Part shown: one piece after another, positions 1 through 8,615 of the stretch
How the letters are laid out: the number at the start of each line of letters is the position of its first letter
How positions within the stretch are numbered: the first letter of the stretch is position 1
Assembly: GCA_002505935.1 (NCBI GenBank)
Contig: DAWL01000052.1
Location: 1-14,369, forward strand
Reading direction: 5' to 3'
Origin: Euryarchaeota archaeon UBA226
Lineage (GTDB): Archaea; Thermoplasmatota; Poseidoniia; Poseidoniales; Poseidoniaceae
Length of the DNA: 14,369 nt
Made by a program: the position numbers and the translations under genes
The notes under the pieces: generated by a model
Databases searched by the model: none
Seen by the model: the letters and a program-made list of their open reading frames with translations, nothing else
What the model was told of the DNA's origin: nothing

Positions 1-1897
1 TATCTGTGGATTGTGTTGCGTCCTGTGGCCAGATGTCGGCCCCATCGTCGGTGCTCCATGTAGAGTCAGCATCACTCCAACCATCATCATCGCTGTCTAT
101 GCAACCTAACCTATCTACAGTAGAACTTCCAGAAATATTTGGGCATTGGTCAGCCATGATACCCAGAGCTTCGTCGCCATATCCGTCGCCATCTGAATCT
201 GCCCATTGACTGGCTTCATCAGGGAATGCATCAGCGCCATTGCCAGCATTCCACAAAGTATCGGGATTGGACCAACCATCTCCATCTGAATCTGGACATC
301 CGTAGCGGTCTTCGGTGGAATCACCTTGTACTTGAATACAAGAATCTGGTTCTAAACCTGAAGCATTATCGCCGTACCCATCATCATCGAAATCCTCCCA
401 TTGGCTAGGAATCAATGGGAAGGCGTCGGCTCCCATACTGACCATCCAAGACTGGTCCGGGTCAGAGTATCCATCTCCATCGCTGTCTGGACAACCCATT
501 CGGTCGTGAGTTGAAGTTCCGTATGTGGTTGAACAATCGTCTTCCAAGGCATCGTCTAGGCCATCAGCATCGGCATCTCCTGCTCTGAGTGGATCATCCG
601 GGAAGTCATCGTTATCATCACTCATTCCATCTCCATCTCTATCGGGACAACCAAATCTATCGTTGGTTGAATTACCTGCAATGTTGACGCATGCATCTGG
701 CTGGAACCCACTCAAATCGTCTCCGAACCCATCACCATCGATGTCTGATTGCTGAGTTTCTTCATCAGGTAAATCATCGATACTGTCCGCCCAGCCGTCC
801 CCATCGCTGTCTGGGCAACCGAGAACTGATTGTTGATCTGAAGTGCCACTTACATCGGGGCATGCATCGGGGGAATCGCCAGATGGGTTGTCACCATATC
901 CATCGAGGTCGCTATCCAACCATTGACTGGTTACTGTAGGAAATGCGTCATCGCTATCGGCCCATCCATCAAGGTCCGAGTCAAGACAACCAAATGTCGA
1001 GTTTTGATTTGATGTTCCAACTTGTTGTGGGCATGAATCAGCCTGATATCCACTGCTATTATCTCCATATCCATCTCCATCACTATCTGCCCATTGACTA
1101 GGTTCATTGGGAAATAGGTCACCCACATCGCTCCAACCATCCCCATCAGAATCTGGACACCCAGTTTGATCTTGGGTTGAATTTCCATTTATTGTAGGAC
1201 AATCATCCTCATTATCGGCATATCCATCAGAATCCAAATCGCTATTACGGCTTGGATCAGTTGGGAAATCATCATTGGAATCAGAGTAACCATCACCGTC
1301 AGTGTCCAAACAACCAAACAAGTCAATCGTGGAGTTTCCAAAAACATTAGGACAACCATCGGGATTAGTTCCTAATGGCTCATCTCCATACCCATCCCCA
1401 TCTGCATCAGCCCATTGGGTTGGGTCATTGACGAAAGCATCTGCTCCTTGGCTGATGTTCCAATTTGCATCTTCATCAGAATATCCGTCACCATCGCTAT
1501 CGTCACAACCGTTGCGGTCTTGATTTGATGTTCCACTTGTCATCGGACAGGCATCGGCACCGTCGGTAGTCAACCAGTTAGTATCGGGATTCGACCAACC
1601 GTCGTTGTCGCTATCCAAGCAACCATATCTGTCCTTGTTGGACCATCCCGCTTGCGAGGTACAGGAATCGGGTTCTACTCCTACTTGGTTATCGCCATAC
1701 CCATCATCATCAGCATCTATCCACTGGGTTGCATCATTCACGAATTCATCAGCACCATCTGAAACTCCCCAGTTTGCGTCTGGATTGGAATATCCATCTC
1801 CATCAGTATCTGGACAACCTTTGCGATCTACGGTTGAGGTTCCGGGAATGGCAGGGCAATCATCCTCCTCATTGTCTACTCCATCCATGTCAGCATC
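1..1897 (-). repeat. Thrombospondin type 3-like calcium-binding repeat array inside the protease gene
   Basis: Residues 759-1390 of the protease consist of a 26-residue lead-in, ten complete modules and one cut module. Each module opens with GC-x-D-x-D-x-DGW/Y, usually holds a second loop of the type D-x-D-x-DGYGD, and closes with D-x-C-(about 8)-G-x-S-x-x-x. The recurrent Cys pair (before GxS and in the next GC) probably forms disulfides. Module lengths in order are 65, 38, 65, 51, 57, 57, 56, 52, 65, 65 and at least 35 residues. Asp-rich DxDxDG loops are the calcium-binding signature of thrombospondin type 3 repeats. The codons differ between modules, so this is an old, diverged array and not a recent DNA duplication. 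Confidence 0.9.
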
Positions 1898-4171
1898 TGT
1901 ACTTCCGTTGATTAGCGTGAAGTTCCTTGATAAGACCAAAGAGAATTCTTGTGGACCAGTGGGAACATTGGTGCCTAGTACCCGAACCTCCCAAGTTCCA
2001 GTGGCAGGATTGCTGAATTCTATTCCTCGAAGGTTGTCGCGGTCATTAGAGAGGTTGGTCCAAGTTCCGGAGGGACTCATTATTGCTAAATCCAGATCGT
2101 TTACCAAGTTGACACTCGCCGCTGTGGTAGAAGCTGGGTCAGTCCAAGCCAGCATTATTGCTAGATCTGGAGTTCCAGCGCTGACATTGAATTTGAAACT
2201 GAGTTGCTCGTTAGTGGATAGGGCTTCTCCATCAACAAAGGAGACATTAGCGCTGGTACCCATGTTCACCCTACCCCAACCTTCATGGTTATTTGGCGCG
2301 GTTTCACCAGCACCATTGGTTGAACTGCTGTACTGTCCAACCATGTCATCCGCTCCTGACGCCATTATCGCTTTGATCAAAGCAGAGGAGGGATTGTCGT
2401 GCCCAACGTTTTCCTTTAGGTGTTCAATCAACAATGCGACCGCTCCAGCAGTTAGTGGAGTTGCCATACTGGTTCCTCCCATGTAGGTGTAATCGGTATC
2501 GTAAGCATTCCATCCAGTATCGCTGGTAGAGCGACTCTTGGTTGAAAGTATCCACGTCCCTGGTGCTGAAATATCGGGCTTAAGGCGTGAATCATCTGTT
2601 GGACCTCTGCTGGAGAAGGCCGCCATACCTTCGACGTTCCCTCCAGTTCTATCGCTGGAGATTGGACTACCATAGGAACTACCCCAAGTGCCCGTATACC
2701 AGCAGGTGCCATCTCCTTCACAGAATGTGTAGCGATCGTTTTCTGTTGCTCCTACTGTAATCACATTCTTTGCGGTTCCAGGTGAGCCAAGAGAATCTAA
2801 GTCAACTTCTCCATCATTGTTGGTATCTACGCCTTCATTTGCTGCTGCAAAAAGAATCGACATGTTGGCGTGGGTTCTTGCTGCATCATCTGCTTGCATT
2901 GCAGATGTTGTGTATTCACCATCAACTCCAGAACCCCAAGAATTTGTGTGAACCAAAGAACCATTTTCAGCGGCCAAATCGAAGAGGTCTCGAATGTCAT
3001 CGGGAATTGCCCAAAGCCCAAACCCATCAGAAACTCCAGCGTTGCTGTTGAAATCCACGTATTGTTCTGTTGCTTGGAAGAGAAGATGTGCCTCTGGGGC
3101 CGCTCCGACGATGTCCCCATTGGATGCGCTACCGTCTCCAAGAACGCTGCCGGCTACGTGAGTGCCATGCCCACTATCTAGGTCTGATGCGCCATCATCC
3201 CAACCTCCGTTATACTGCTGGGCCCAGTATTGCACACTTTCTGGAACAGGAACCGACAGGATTCCGGTAATGTGATCCCTGAAATCATCGTGCATATTCG
3301 AATTATTGATACCGTTATCGATACCGGTATCGGCTACTGTAACGATTATTCCAGAACCGTCAACTGCAGCGTAATTACTGTTCAATGCACTGATATTGCT
3401 GGAATCTGAGATCTGATCGATTGCCATCCAGTGTTGGGCTACGTCGTTGAGAATACTAAACACTGGTCGTGGTTCCATCCACTCTATCTCTGGTTGAGAG
3501 GCCAATAGGGAGATTCCTAGAGTATTGGCAGTGGCAGTTGCAAAGCGTCCATCGTGGCTGTGTTGAATGACCATGGAACCTTGCTTGTGTGGCAAGTCAG
3601 GCCAGTCATTGCCCGAGAGCACCACATTAACGGTGACCAAATCTTTGGTGGCAAAGGGTTGACTTCTTTCCCCTAACAATAGTTGTGTCAAGGAAAGGTG
3701 TATTCGATCAGTAGGGTCTATTTTCATTAGAGATTTAACTTCAAGGCGTTCTAACTCATCGAGGTTCACACTGTTAACCTTGCAATGAAATGCACTAGGT
3801 GGAAGGAATGAATGACATTCTATGCCGGCAGCGGCCAACTCGCCATGCCATTCGCTGGGTACAGGATAGGAGTGCTGCAGAACAACCCATCCGTCTACAA
3901 CATCTTCACTCCATTTTTCTATGTCCACGGCGCCTGCGTCCCTGTGTCTTAGCCAAACCTCACTATCAGCATTAGAGGACTCCCACCCGTGTTCTAAATC
4001 CAGAATTGGTTCGATTCCAATACGGGACAATTCCTTAATTTCGTCATTCAACGAACTGAATTCTACTATTTGTTCTGACACTGACATTTCTGTGGATTGT
4101 GTCAACGGCAACAATGGTTGCATTAGCAACATCAGCAAGATGCATGGGATGACTCTCTGGCCCCTCTTCAT
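1..4171 (-). CDS. Secreted subtilisin-like (S8) serine protease with thrombospondin type 3-like repeat tail, C-terminus outside window
   Basis: The frame is open from an ATG (4171-4169) to the left edge: 1390 residues and no stop, so the protein is longer. Residues 1-26 form a signal peptide (basic start, then a Leu/Met-rich stretch). Residues about 27-260 look like a propeptide. The S8 catalytic domain follows: Asp281 in VADTGID, His335 in HGTHVAG, oxyanion-hole Asn445 in AAANEG, and nucleophile Ser568 in GGTSMATP. All catalytic residues are present, so it should be active. Residues about 640-750 resemble the beta-sandwich found after the catalytic domain in KP-43-type subtilases (NDLDLAI, GTWEVRV, PQEFSL). 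From residue 759 a calcium-binding repeat array runs to the edge. The inferred role is extracellular or cell-surface protein degradation, with folding stabilised by calcium. Whether a C-terminal surface anchor or sorting domain exists cannot be seen. No convincing promoter or Shine-Dalgarno was found upstream. The family call is firm; the substrate is unknown. Confidence 0.95.
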   Translation of the reverse strand, partial: MKRGQRVIPCILLMLLMQPLLPLTQSTEMSVSEQIVEFSSLNDEIKELSRIGIEPILDLEHGWESSNADSEVWLRHRDAGAVDIEKWSEDVVDGWVVLQHSYPVPSEWHGELAAAGIECHSFLPPSAFHCKVNSVNLDELERLEVKSLMKIDPTDRIHLSLTQLLLGERSQPFATKDLVTVNVVLSGNDWPDLPHKQGSMVIQHSHDGRFATATANTLGISLLASQPEIEWMEPRPVFSILNDVAQHWMAIDQISDSSNISALNSNYAAVDGSGIIVTVADTGIDNGINNSNMHDDFRDHITGILSVPVPESVQYWAQQYNGGWDDGASDLDSGHGTHVAGSVLGDGSASNGDIVGAAPEAHLLFQATEQYVDFNSNAGVSDGFGLWAIPDDIRDLFDLAAENGSLVHTNSWGSGVDGEYTTSAMQADDAARTHANMSILFAAANEGVDTNNDGEVDLDSLGSPGTAKNVITVGATENDRYTFCEGDGTCWYTGTWGSSYGSPISSDRTGGNVEGMAAFSSRGPTDDSRLKPDISAPGTWILSTKSRSTSDTGWNAYDTDYTYMGGTSMATPLTAGAVALLIEHLKENVGHDNPSSALIKAIMASGADDMVGQYSSSTNGAGETAPNNHEGWGRVNMGTSANVSFVDGEALSTNEQLSFKFNVSAGTPDLAIMLAWTDPASTTAASVNLVNDLDLAIMSPSGTWTNLSNDRDNLRGIEFSNPATGTWEVRVLGTNVPTGPQEFSLVLSRNFTLINGSTDADMDGVDNEEDDCPAIPGTSTVDRKGCPDTDGDGYSNPDANWGVSDGADEFVNDATQWIDADDDGYGDNQVGVEPDSCTSQAGWSNKDRYGCLDSDNDGWSNPDTNWLTTDGADACPMTSGTSNQDRNGCDDSDGDGYSDEDANWNISQGADAFVNDPTQWADADGDGYGDEPLGTNPDGCPNVFGNSTIDLFGCLDTDGDGYSDSNDDFPTDPSRNSDLDSDGYADNEDDCPTINGNSTQDQTGCPDSDGDGWSDVGDLFPNEPSQWADSDGDGYGDNSSGYQADSCPQQVGTSNQNSTFGCLDSDLDGWADSDDAFPTVTSQWLDSDLDGYGDNPSGDSPDACPDVSGTSDQQSVLGCPDSDGDGWADSIDDLPDEETQQSDIDGDGFGDDLSGFQPDACVNIAGNSTNDRFGCPDRDGDGMSDDNDDFPDDPLRAGDADADGLDDALEDDCSTTYGTSTHDRMGCPDSDGDGYSDPDQSWMVSMGADAFPLIPSQWEDFDDDGYGDNASGLEPDSCIQVQGDSTEDRYGCPDSDGDGWSNPDTLWNAGNGADAFPDEASQWADSDGDGYGDEALGIMADQCPNISGSSTVDRLGCIDSDDDGWSDADSTWSTDDGADIWPQDATQSTD

Positions 4172-4173
4172 AG

Positions 4174-6120
4174 TTGAATGAGAAAGCAACTCGGCCATCA
4201 AGGTTGGCTTACACAACACCTTGGACTACTGCCGTTCACAAGACTGAAAACAGGAGTGCGCAAGCCACAGATGTGACCGCTACTTCAACGGCTGAACCCG
4301 AAGAGAGGAATCGACACGACGGGGTCGATGAATCGGGAGATAAGCAGGTTCTAGGAAAGCAGTTGTGGAGAGTATTACCTTTCATCAAACCATACAAGGG
4401 CCGTTTTATTCTTGGTATAGTTTCCAACGCGGGTGCTAGAGCCTGCGATTTGTTGCCATTTGTGGCGATGGGTTTGTTGACAGACGCAGTACTCAATGGA
4501 ACCATAACTGAAGCAAGAGAATATGTTTGGTATGGCGGATTAATTCTTGCGGCCTTCACTGGTTTAGCCATATTTCAGGGAATATCGAATTACACTTGGG
4601 AGACATTGGCACAATTCATTCAACACGATATCAGGATGCAAGCCTTTGATTCGTTAATCAAGATGGAGATGAGATACTTCGAGGACCGGCAAACGGGAGA
4701 TATCATGTCAGTGCTTTCTGCTGACGTGAACCAATTGGAGAACTTTCTCTCTGATTCCTCTACCTCGATAATCAGAATTATTGTAACCTTCTCGGTTGCT
4801 TTTGCAATATTGATGTGGATGTCATGGAAATTGACGGTCATCCTATTCGTTCCTATCCTCGTCATCATCCCATTGGTATATTTCTTCTCGACCAGAGTTC
4901 AGCGCCGATACAGAGAATCACGTCAATCCTTTGGAGACATCAATTCGGTATTGGCAAACAACATCTCCGGGATGGGAGTTGTACAGGCTTACAATGCGGA
5001 GAAGTATGAGTCCCAGAGAGTTGGAAAAGAGTCTGGATCATATATGGATGCGGCGGTGAAAGCTACTGTCATTCGTAATAGGTTCCTTCCTGGAATCTAT
5101 GTTATTGCAGGTCTTGCATTCGCATTGTTGGCATCCATTGGAGGATGGTTGGTAATGACTGAAGACATTACACCGGGCCAATTCGTTACCTTTCTTCTAA
5201 TGAGTACAAGGATGTCAATGCCTCTATTCATCCTTGGAATGTTAGTCAATCAAATCCAGAAGAGCGAGGCCAGTGCAAGGAGAATCTTTGCAATGATCGA
5301 TCTTGAGGCGACAATTGTCGACAAGGAATCAGCAACTGCTTTGGAAGGAAGAGCTGAGCAGATATCTTTCGATAATGTGTACTTTGGTTATCCTGAAGGG
5401 CAACAAGTCCTGAACGGAGTATCGTTTGAATTGAAGAAGAATCAGTCAGTTGGTATCGTTGGTCCTACTGGAGCAGGTAAATCCACTATCGTCAAGTTAC
5501 TCTTGAGATATTATGAACCCGATTCTGGAATCGCAACGATGAACGGCAATGACCTGCAAGAATTGACTTTGTCTAGTATGCGCAAACAGATTGGTTACGT
5601 TAGTCAAGATGTCTATCTCTTCCATGGTACCGTCAAGGAAAATATCGCATATTCAGATCAGTCTGCTTCGCAAGAAGAAATTGAAGAGGCAGCGCGCTTG
5701 GCAGGAGCACATGATTTCATCACCGAATTGGCAGGTGGTTACCAAGCTGTGGTGGGCGACAGGGGAGTTAAGTTGTCTGGAGGGCAAAGGCAGAGAATTT
5801 CCTTGGCTAGAGCGCTATTGCGTCGCCCTCCATTGCTGATTCTCGATGAGGCAACCAGTGCGGTTGATACTCGTACTGAGGAGATTATTCAACGCAATCT
5901 CAACGAGTTCAAGGATGGTAGGATGACAGTAGCAGTAGCACATCGCCTGAGTACGATTCGCGATGCTGATACTATTCTTGTGTTGGTAGAAGGAGTGGTT
6001 GTTGAGAGAGGTAGTCACGATGAGTTGTTGGCTGCCGATGGAGTTTATGCAGACCTTTGGGCAGTACAGACTGGAGATTTGAATCAAACCACAGGCCAGG
6101 CTACCAAGTTCGATGCTTGA
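4174..6120 (+). CDS. ABCB/MsbA-type ABC half-transporter (exporter)
   Basis: This is a fused exporter half-molecule that would act as a dimer in the cytoplasmic membrane. Counting from the longest frame (648 residues), the membrane domain spans about residues 65-350 with six predicted helices. The nucleotide-binding domain follows: Walker A GPTGAGKST at 430-438, Q-loop in IGYVSQD, signature LSGGQ starting at 534, Walker B ending in Asp558-Glu559 (LILDEATS), and switch His590 in VAHRLST. All ATPase motifs are intact. The start is uncertain. No in-frame ATG occurs before the first membrane helices. The furthest start is TTG at 4174, 2 bp from the divergent protease ATG. GTG at 4270 has AGGAG at 4253-4257 upstream and removes a low-complexity N-terminus. 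The substrate cannot be told from sequence; lipids, drugs or peptides are all possible. The stop abuts the convergent stop of the next gene. Confidence 0.94.
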   Translation: MNEKATRPSRLAYTTPWTTAVHKTENRSAQATDVTATSTAEPEERNRHDGVDESGDKQVLGKQLWRVLPFIKPYKGRFILGIVSNAGARACDLLPFVAMGLLTDAVLNGTITEAREYVWYGGLILAAFTGLAIFQGISNYTWETLAQFIQHDIRMQAFDSLIKMEMRYFEDRQTGDIMSVLSADVNQLENFLSDSSTSIIRIIVTFSVAFAILMWMSWKLTVILFVPILVIIPLVYFFSTRVQRRYRESRQSFGDINSVLANNISGMGVVQAYNAEKYESQRVGKESGSYMDAAVKATVIRNRFLPGIYVIAGLAFALLASIGGWLVMTEDITPGQFVTFLLMSTRMSMPLFILGMLVNQIQKSEASARRIFAMIDLEATIVDKESATALEGRAEQISFDNVYFGYPEGQQVLNGVSFELKKNQSVGIVGPTGAGKSTIVKLLLRYYEPDSGIATMNGNDLQELTLSSMRKQIGYVSQDVYLFHGTVKENIAYSDQSASQEEIEEAARLAGAHDFITELAGGYQAVVGDRGVKLSGGQRQRISLARALLRRPPLLILDEATSAVDTRTEEIIQRNLNEFKDGRMTVAVAHRLSTIRDADTILVLVEGVVVERGSHDELLAADGVYADLWAVQTGDLNQTTGQATKFDA

Positions 6121-6510
6121 TTACTGTCTTTGATGAATGGGGTGTAGTAATACCTCAGTTCTTCCATTATCGAGTCCTGGAGTGTTCAATTGAGATTGTC
6201 TTCCATGAACTCTGTCAACTTCTCCCATCAGGTTCTCTTCAAGGTATTTCTTCATCCAACGGTCACCCCAAATTATGGCGATTGAAAGAATGACAAATAC
6301 TGGGATTCCAATAATCAACGACCACAGGCTGACTGATAATCCTGCTACCATCATATCATCAAGTAATTCTGCCAGTGCAATCATCGCAACAAAGCATGTG
6401 ATTCTTGAAATTATCAACCAAGATCTTACCACTTCCCAAATCTCTTCTTCCGCACTGTGCTCCATCGGTTGCGCCATCGCTTGTAACTTCTTTTTGAGCG
6501 GACCAGCCAT
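6121..6510 (-). CDS. Small two-helix membrane protein of unknown function
   Basis: The predicted product has 129 residues. The N-terminus is basic and soluble-looking (about 1-27). There are two likely membrane helices, at about 31-50 and 59-81, followed by a hydrophilic tail of about 45 residues rich in Arg, Gln and His. No family was recognised. It lies downstream of the glycosyltransferase on the same strand with a 105-bp gap, so it may be the last gene of the TFS-PCNA-glycosyltransferase unit. Its TAA stop (6123-6121) touches the TGA of the convergent ABC transporter with no spacer. No clear Shine-Dalgarno precedes the ATG at 6510. The clean hydrophobic helix pattern and the fit into the gap support a real gene. 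Confidence 0.7.
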   Translation of the reverse strand: MAGPLKKKLQAMAQPMEHSAEEEIWEVVRSWLIISRITCFVAMIALAELLDDMMVAGLSVSLWSLIIGIPVFVILSIAIIWGDRWMKKYLEENLMGEVDRVHGRQSQLNTPGLDNGRTEVLLHPIHQRQ

Positions 6511-6615
6511 GTTTTACAACCACTTTGGGAGAGGCTGTGGCCGACCTTCTACTCAAGAACCCATTGCCAGATGAAGTTGCCAAGCGATGATTGTTGGACC
6601 CTGTAGAGAGTGCCG

Positions 6616-7707
6616 TCATCTTTCTTTATCGTCGATTTGCACACCAAGTCCGGCTGCGGCACCTTGGCCAAGATAGATCTGTTTCCATCCTCGAATGACT
6701 CCGCTTCCATAGGACCAATGTGCCAAGAAGATGGTAACGGGTGCAATTGCTACGGTCAGTAATGTGCGATGTGGAGATGCGCCAAGTGCTGCACCGGCCC
6801 AACATATCAAGAAATACAAGATTCCCAGTGACGCTGTTCCATGAGCCGCTACGCGCGGGGCTCCCATCTCAGGTGAGTTGAACAAATCAGACCAATCGAT
6901 TCCTCCTTGCCAAATTCCCCAAAGGAATGCTGCTAGACCAAGGATAGTGAGTATAGGGAACATACCTATGGCATTGTGGCTCCAACGCTTCAGTTCAGGC
7001 CAGCGTTTGTTAGCAAGGGTGCGAACATATCCGTAATTCCTCAGTTGTTTCATGTAAGGTCCGAATAATACTCTGCGCCGATGCGGCATGACCGCTTCGG
7101 CATCGAACCACAATCGATAACCTGCATCGAGAATCTTGCGATCCATGACCACGTCTTCGGCACCTATGCAGCCTTTCTCAAAGCCTGAAACTTCATCTAG
7201 AACAGATTTGCGATATGCAGAATTACAACCAGGGTTGTGATCGATTTCGATTAATTCTTCAGATGGCACTTTGCCGTATCTTGTTCCAGCAGTAACCCAT
7301 CTGGCACAGAAAGCCACATCTGCCGCTCGGGCTGAAAAAGGGTCTTCATCGGGAGCGAAGTTTGGTCCACCTACTCCTGCTACTTCATCACGTTCGAACC
7401 AGCGAATCAATTTCCCAGCCCAATCCTTGTTTGGAATAACATCATCATCGGTGAACAATAGTATGTCGCAGTCCAAAGCCTTGATTCCAACATTGCAGGC
7501 ATCGGCGCGATTTCGACTGCCCTGATCATCAATCCACCTCGCACCATTTTCTTTGCAGATTGATTCGCCAGGATCCCCTGTTGGGCCAACGCAGGCGATT
7601 TCCAACTCACCTTCCCAATCTTGTTGGTTGAGTGCTTGTAGTACTACTTGCAATTGTTCAGCATTGCGCAGCGTTGGAATGAGCACTGAGACTCTTGGCA
7701 ATGCCAT
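6616..7707 (-). CDS. Family 2 glycosyltransferase with C-terminal membrane helices
   Basis: The predicted product is a 363-residue membrane-anchored glycosyltransferase with the GT-A fold. The N-terminus VSVLIPTLRN is the typical nucleotide-sugar-binding first strand. TDDD at 86-89 is the metal-binding DXD motif. GAED at 182-185 holds the probable catalytic-base acidic residues, and HRRR at 209-212 resembles the downstream basic motif of processive-type GT2 enzymes. Three predicted membrane helices follow at about 247-268, 289-309 and 314-333. Such enzymes transfer sugars from nucleotide or lipid-linked donors to lipids, surface polysaccharides or N-glycans at the cytoplasmic face. Donor and acceptor cannot be assigned here. 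It lies 57 bp after PCNA on the same strand and has no other sugar-metabolism gene nearby. No strong Shine-Dalgarno was seen. Confidence 0.92.
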   Translation of the reverse strand: MALPRVSVLIPTLRNAEQLQVVLQALNQQDWEGELEIACVGPTGDPGESICKENGARWIDDQGSRNRADACNVGIKALDCDILLFTDDDVIPNKDWAGKLIRWFERDEVAGVGGPNFAPDEDPFSARAADVAFCARWVTAGTRYGKVPSEELIEIDHNPGCNSAYRKSVLDEVSGFEKGCIGAEDVVMDRKILDAGYRLWFDAEAVMPHRRRVLFGPYMKQLRNYGYVRTLANKRWPELKRWSHNAIGMFPILTILGLAAFLWGIWQGGIDWSDLFNSPEMGAPRVAAHGTASLGILYFLICWAGAALGASPHRTLLTVAIAPVTIFLAHWSYGSGVIRGWKQIYLGQGAAAGLGVQIDDKER

Positions 7708-7764
7708 GGCGCGGCGAGGCTATGTTACGTTTCAATACAACTGAGATTAGGGCGGTGTAACCAA

Positions 7765-8553
7765 TCACAGGTCGCCTTCGATACGTGGAGCCAAGAAGTA
7801 GACTACTTCTCCTGCACCATCTGCAAATTCGTATTCCACCTTTAGGGGGAAGTTATCTCCAAAGCGAAGAGTTACTCTATCGATGACTGACATCAACTTG
7901 GATAATGGAAGGAGATAGGTTAAGCTGTATTGAGATCGTACTGGACCATCGCACTTGAGTTCGTGTACCTCATCTTTGCTGTAAGTCACATTGACACTAT
8001 CGGTATCCCCACCGATGACATTTATCTCCAAGCCAGAATCACTTAGGGAGATATTGACAAGGTCACCGACTTGTCGGGCTGCCCTTAGTGCGCGGGACAA
8101 ATCGTCCCCGCTTAGGGTGACACTTGCAGGCAGATCCAATTCTGGGACATTTGGGGGTTGTACGGTAGAATGGTCTAGAGGACGTACTACGCGGTCAATC
8201 TTACCCATGTTGATGTGGATTCGTCCTTCACTCTCATCATGCTGTAATTCGATGAGGTCTCCAGAGTTACCTAGGGACAACAAATCCCTCATCTTTCCCA
8301 ATTCCAATCCTAGAGATTTCTCATCGACGTCCCATGTCTCAAAAGCGGCGGACTGAATGGTCATTTTGATCATCGCTACGTGCGATGGGTCAACCACTCT
8401 GACATCGAGGTCATGTTCGTTGAAATCGAGTCTCGCTTCTTCTACAACCACATTGAGGGTATCGAAGATAATTCGCATCAGGTCTTGTCTCGCTGTTATG
8501 TTCAGCATGTCACCATCCATCCTGTAGGTGTCCTCTCGCTGGGGGGGGTCCAT
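7765..8553 (-). CDS. pcn: DNA polymerase sliding clamp PCNA
   Basis: PCNA forms the trimeric ring that tethers replicative DNA polymerase, ligase and FEN1 to DNA. The 262-residue frame shows the archaeal/eukaryotic clamp pattern: an N-terminal strand-helix segment (LNITARQDLMRIIFDTL), the conserved VRVVDPSHVAM block, a Pro-rich interdomain connector (VQPPNVPELDLPAS) and the C-terminal LPLSKLM, DNFPLKVEY and YFLAPRIE elements. The family is usually about 245-250 residues. Met12 or Met16 would give 251 or 247 and align with the usual N-terminus, so the first residues may be an extension or a start-site error. The ATG at 8553 nevertheless has a GAGGTGA motif 10 nt upstream, which decided the coordinate. 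The extension is encoded across an 8-base C run. It follows TFS on the same strand with a 62-bp gap. Confidence 0.96.
   Translation of the reverse strand: MDPPQREDTYRMDGDMLNITARQDLMRIIFDTLNVVVEEARLDFNEHDLDVRVVDPSHVAMIKMTIQSAAFETWDVDEKSLGLELGKMRDLLSLGNSGDLIELQHDESEGRIHINMGKIDRVVRPLDHSTVQPPNVPELDLPASVTLSGDDLSRALRAARQVGDLVNISLSDSGLEINVIGGDTDSVNVTYSKDEVHELKCDGPVRSQYSLTYLLPLSKLMSVIDRVTLRFGDNFPLKVEYEFADGAGEVVYFLAPRIEGDL
8541..8548. repeat. Eight-base G/C homopolymer at the 5' end of pcn
   Basis: A run of eight G on the plus strand encodes the Asp-Pro-Pro-Gln stretch at residues 2-5 of the longest pcn frame. Such runs are prone to slippage and to sequencing error, and this one lies between the two plausible start codons of pcn. 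Confidence 0.85.
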
Positions 8554-8563
8554 AAACCTGCTT

Positions 8564-8570
8564 TCACCTC
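8564..8570 (-). promoter_or_regulatory. Probable Shine-Dalgarno of pcn
   Basis: GAGGTGA on the minus strand matches the anti-Shine-Dalgarno core and is 10 nt before the ATG at 8553. It favours the longer PCNA start and indicates leadered translation, as expected for the second gene of an operon. Confidence 0.55.
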
Positions 8571-8615
8571 AATGAGGAACAGTTGCAGCGAAATTGGTTT
8601 GTCATGCGGCGAAAA

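Noticed and set aside
1..1897. Evenly spaced near-repeats that at first glance resemble a CRISPR or satellite array.
   Set aside because: The repeats differ at third codon positions, keep the protein frame, have unequal spacing and no identical direct repeat with spacers.
1605..2486. A 293-codon plus-strand open frame opposite the protease.
   Set aside because: It is a low-complexity Ser/Pro-rich mirror of the Asp-rich repeats and beta-sandwich. The minus strand has full catalytic motifs and a continuous frame.
1..6120. Protease plus adjacent ABC exporter as a type I-like secretion pair, by analogy with calcium-repeat toxins.
   Set aside because: The protease has an ordinary N-terminal signal peptide, and no membrane-fusion partner or RTX nonapeptide motif is seen. 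The exporter is a generic half-transporter.
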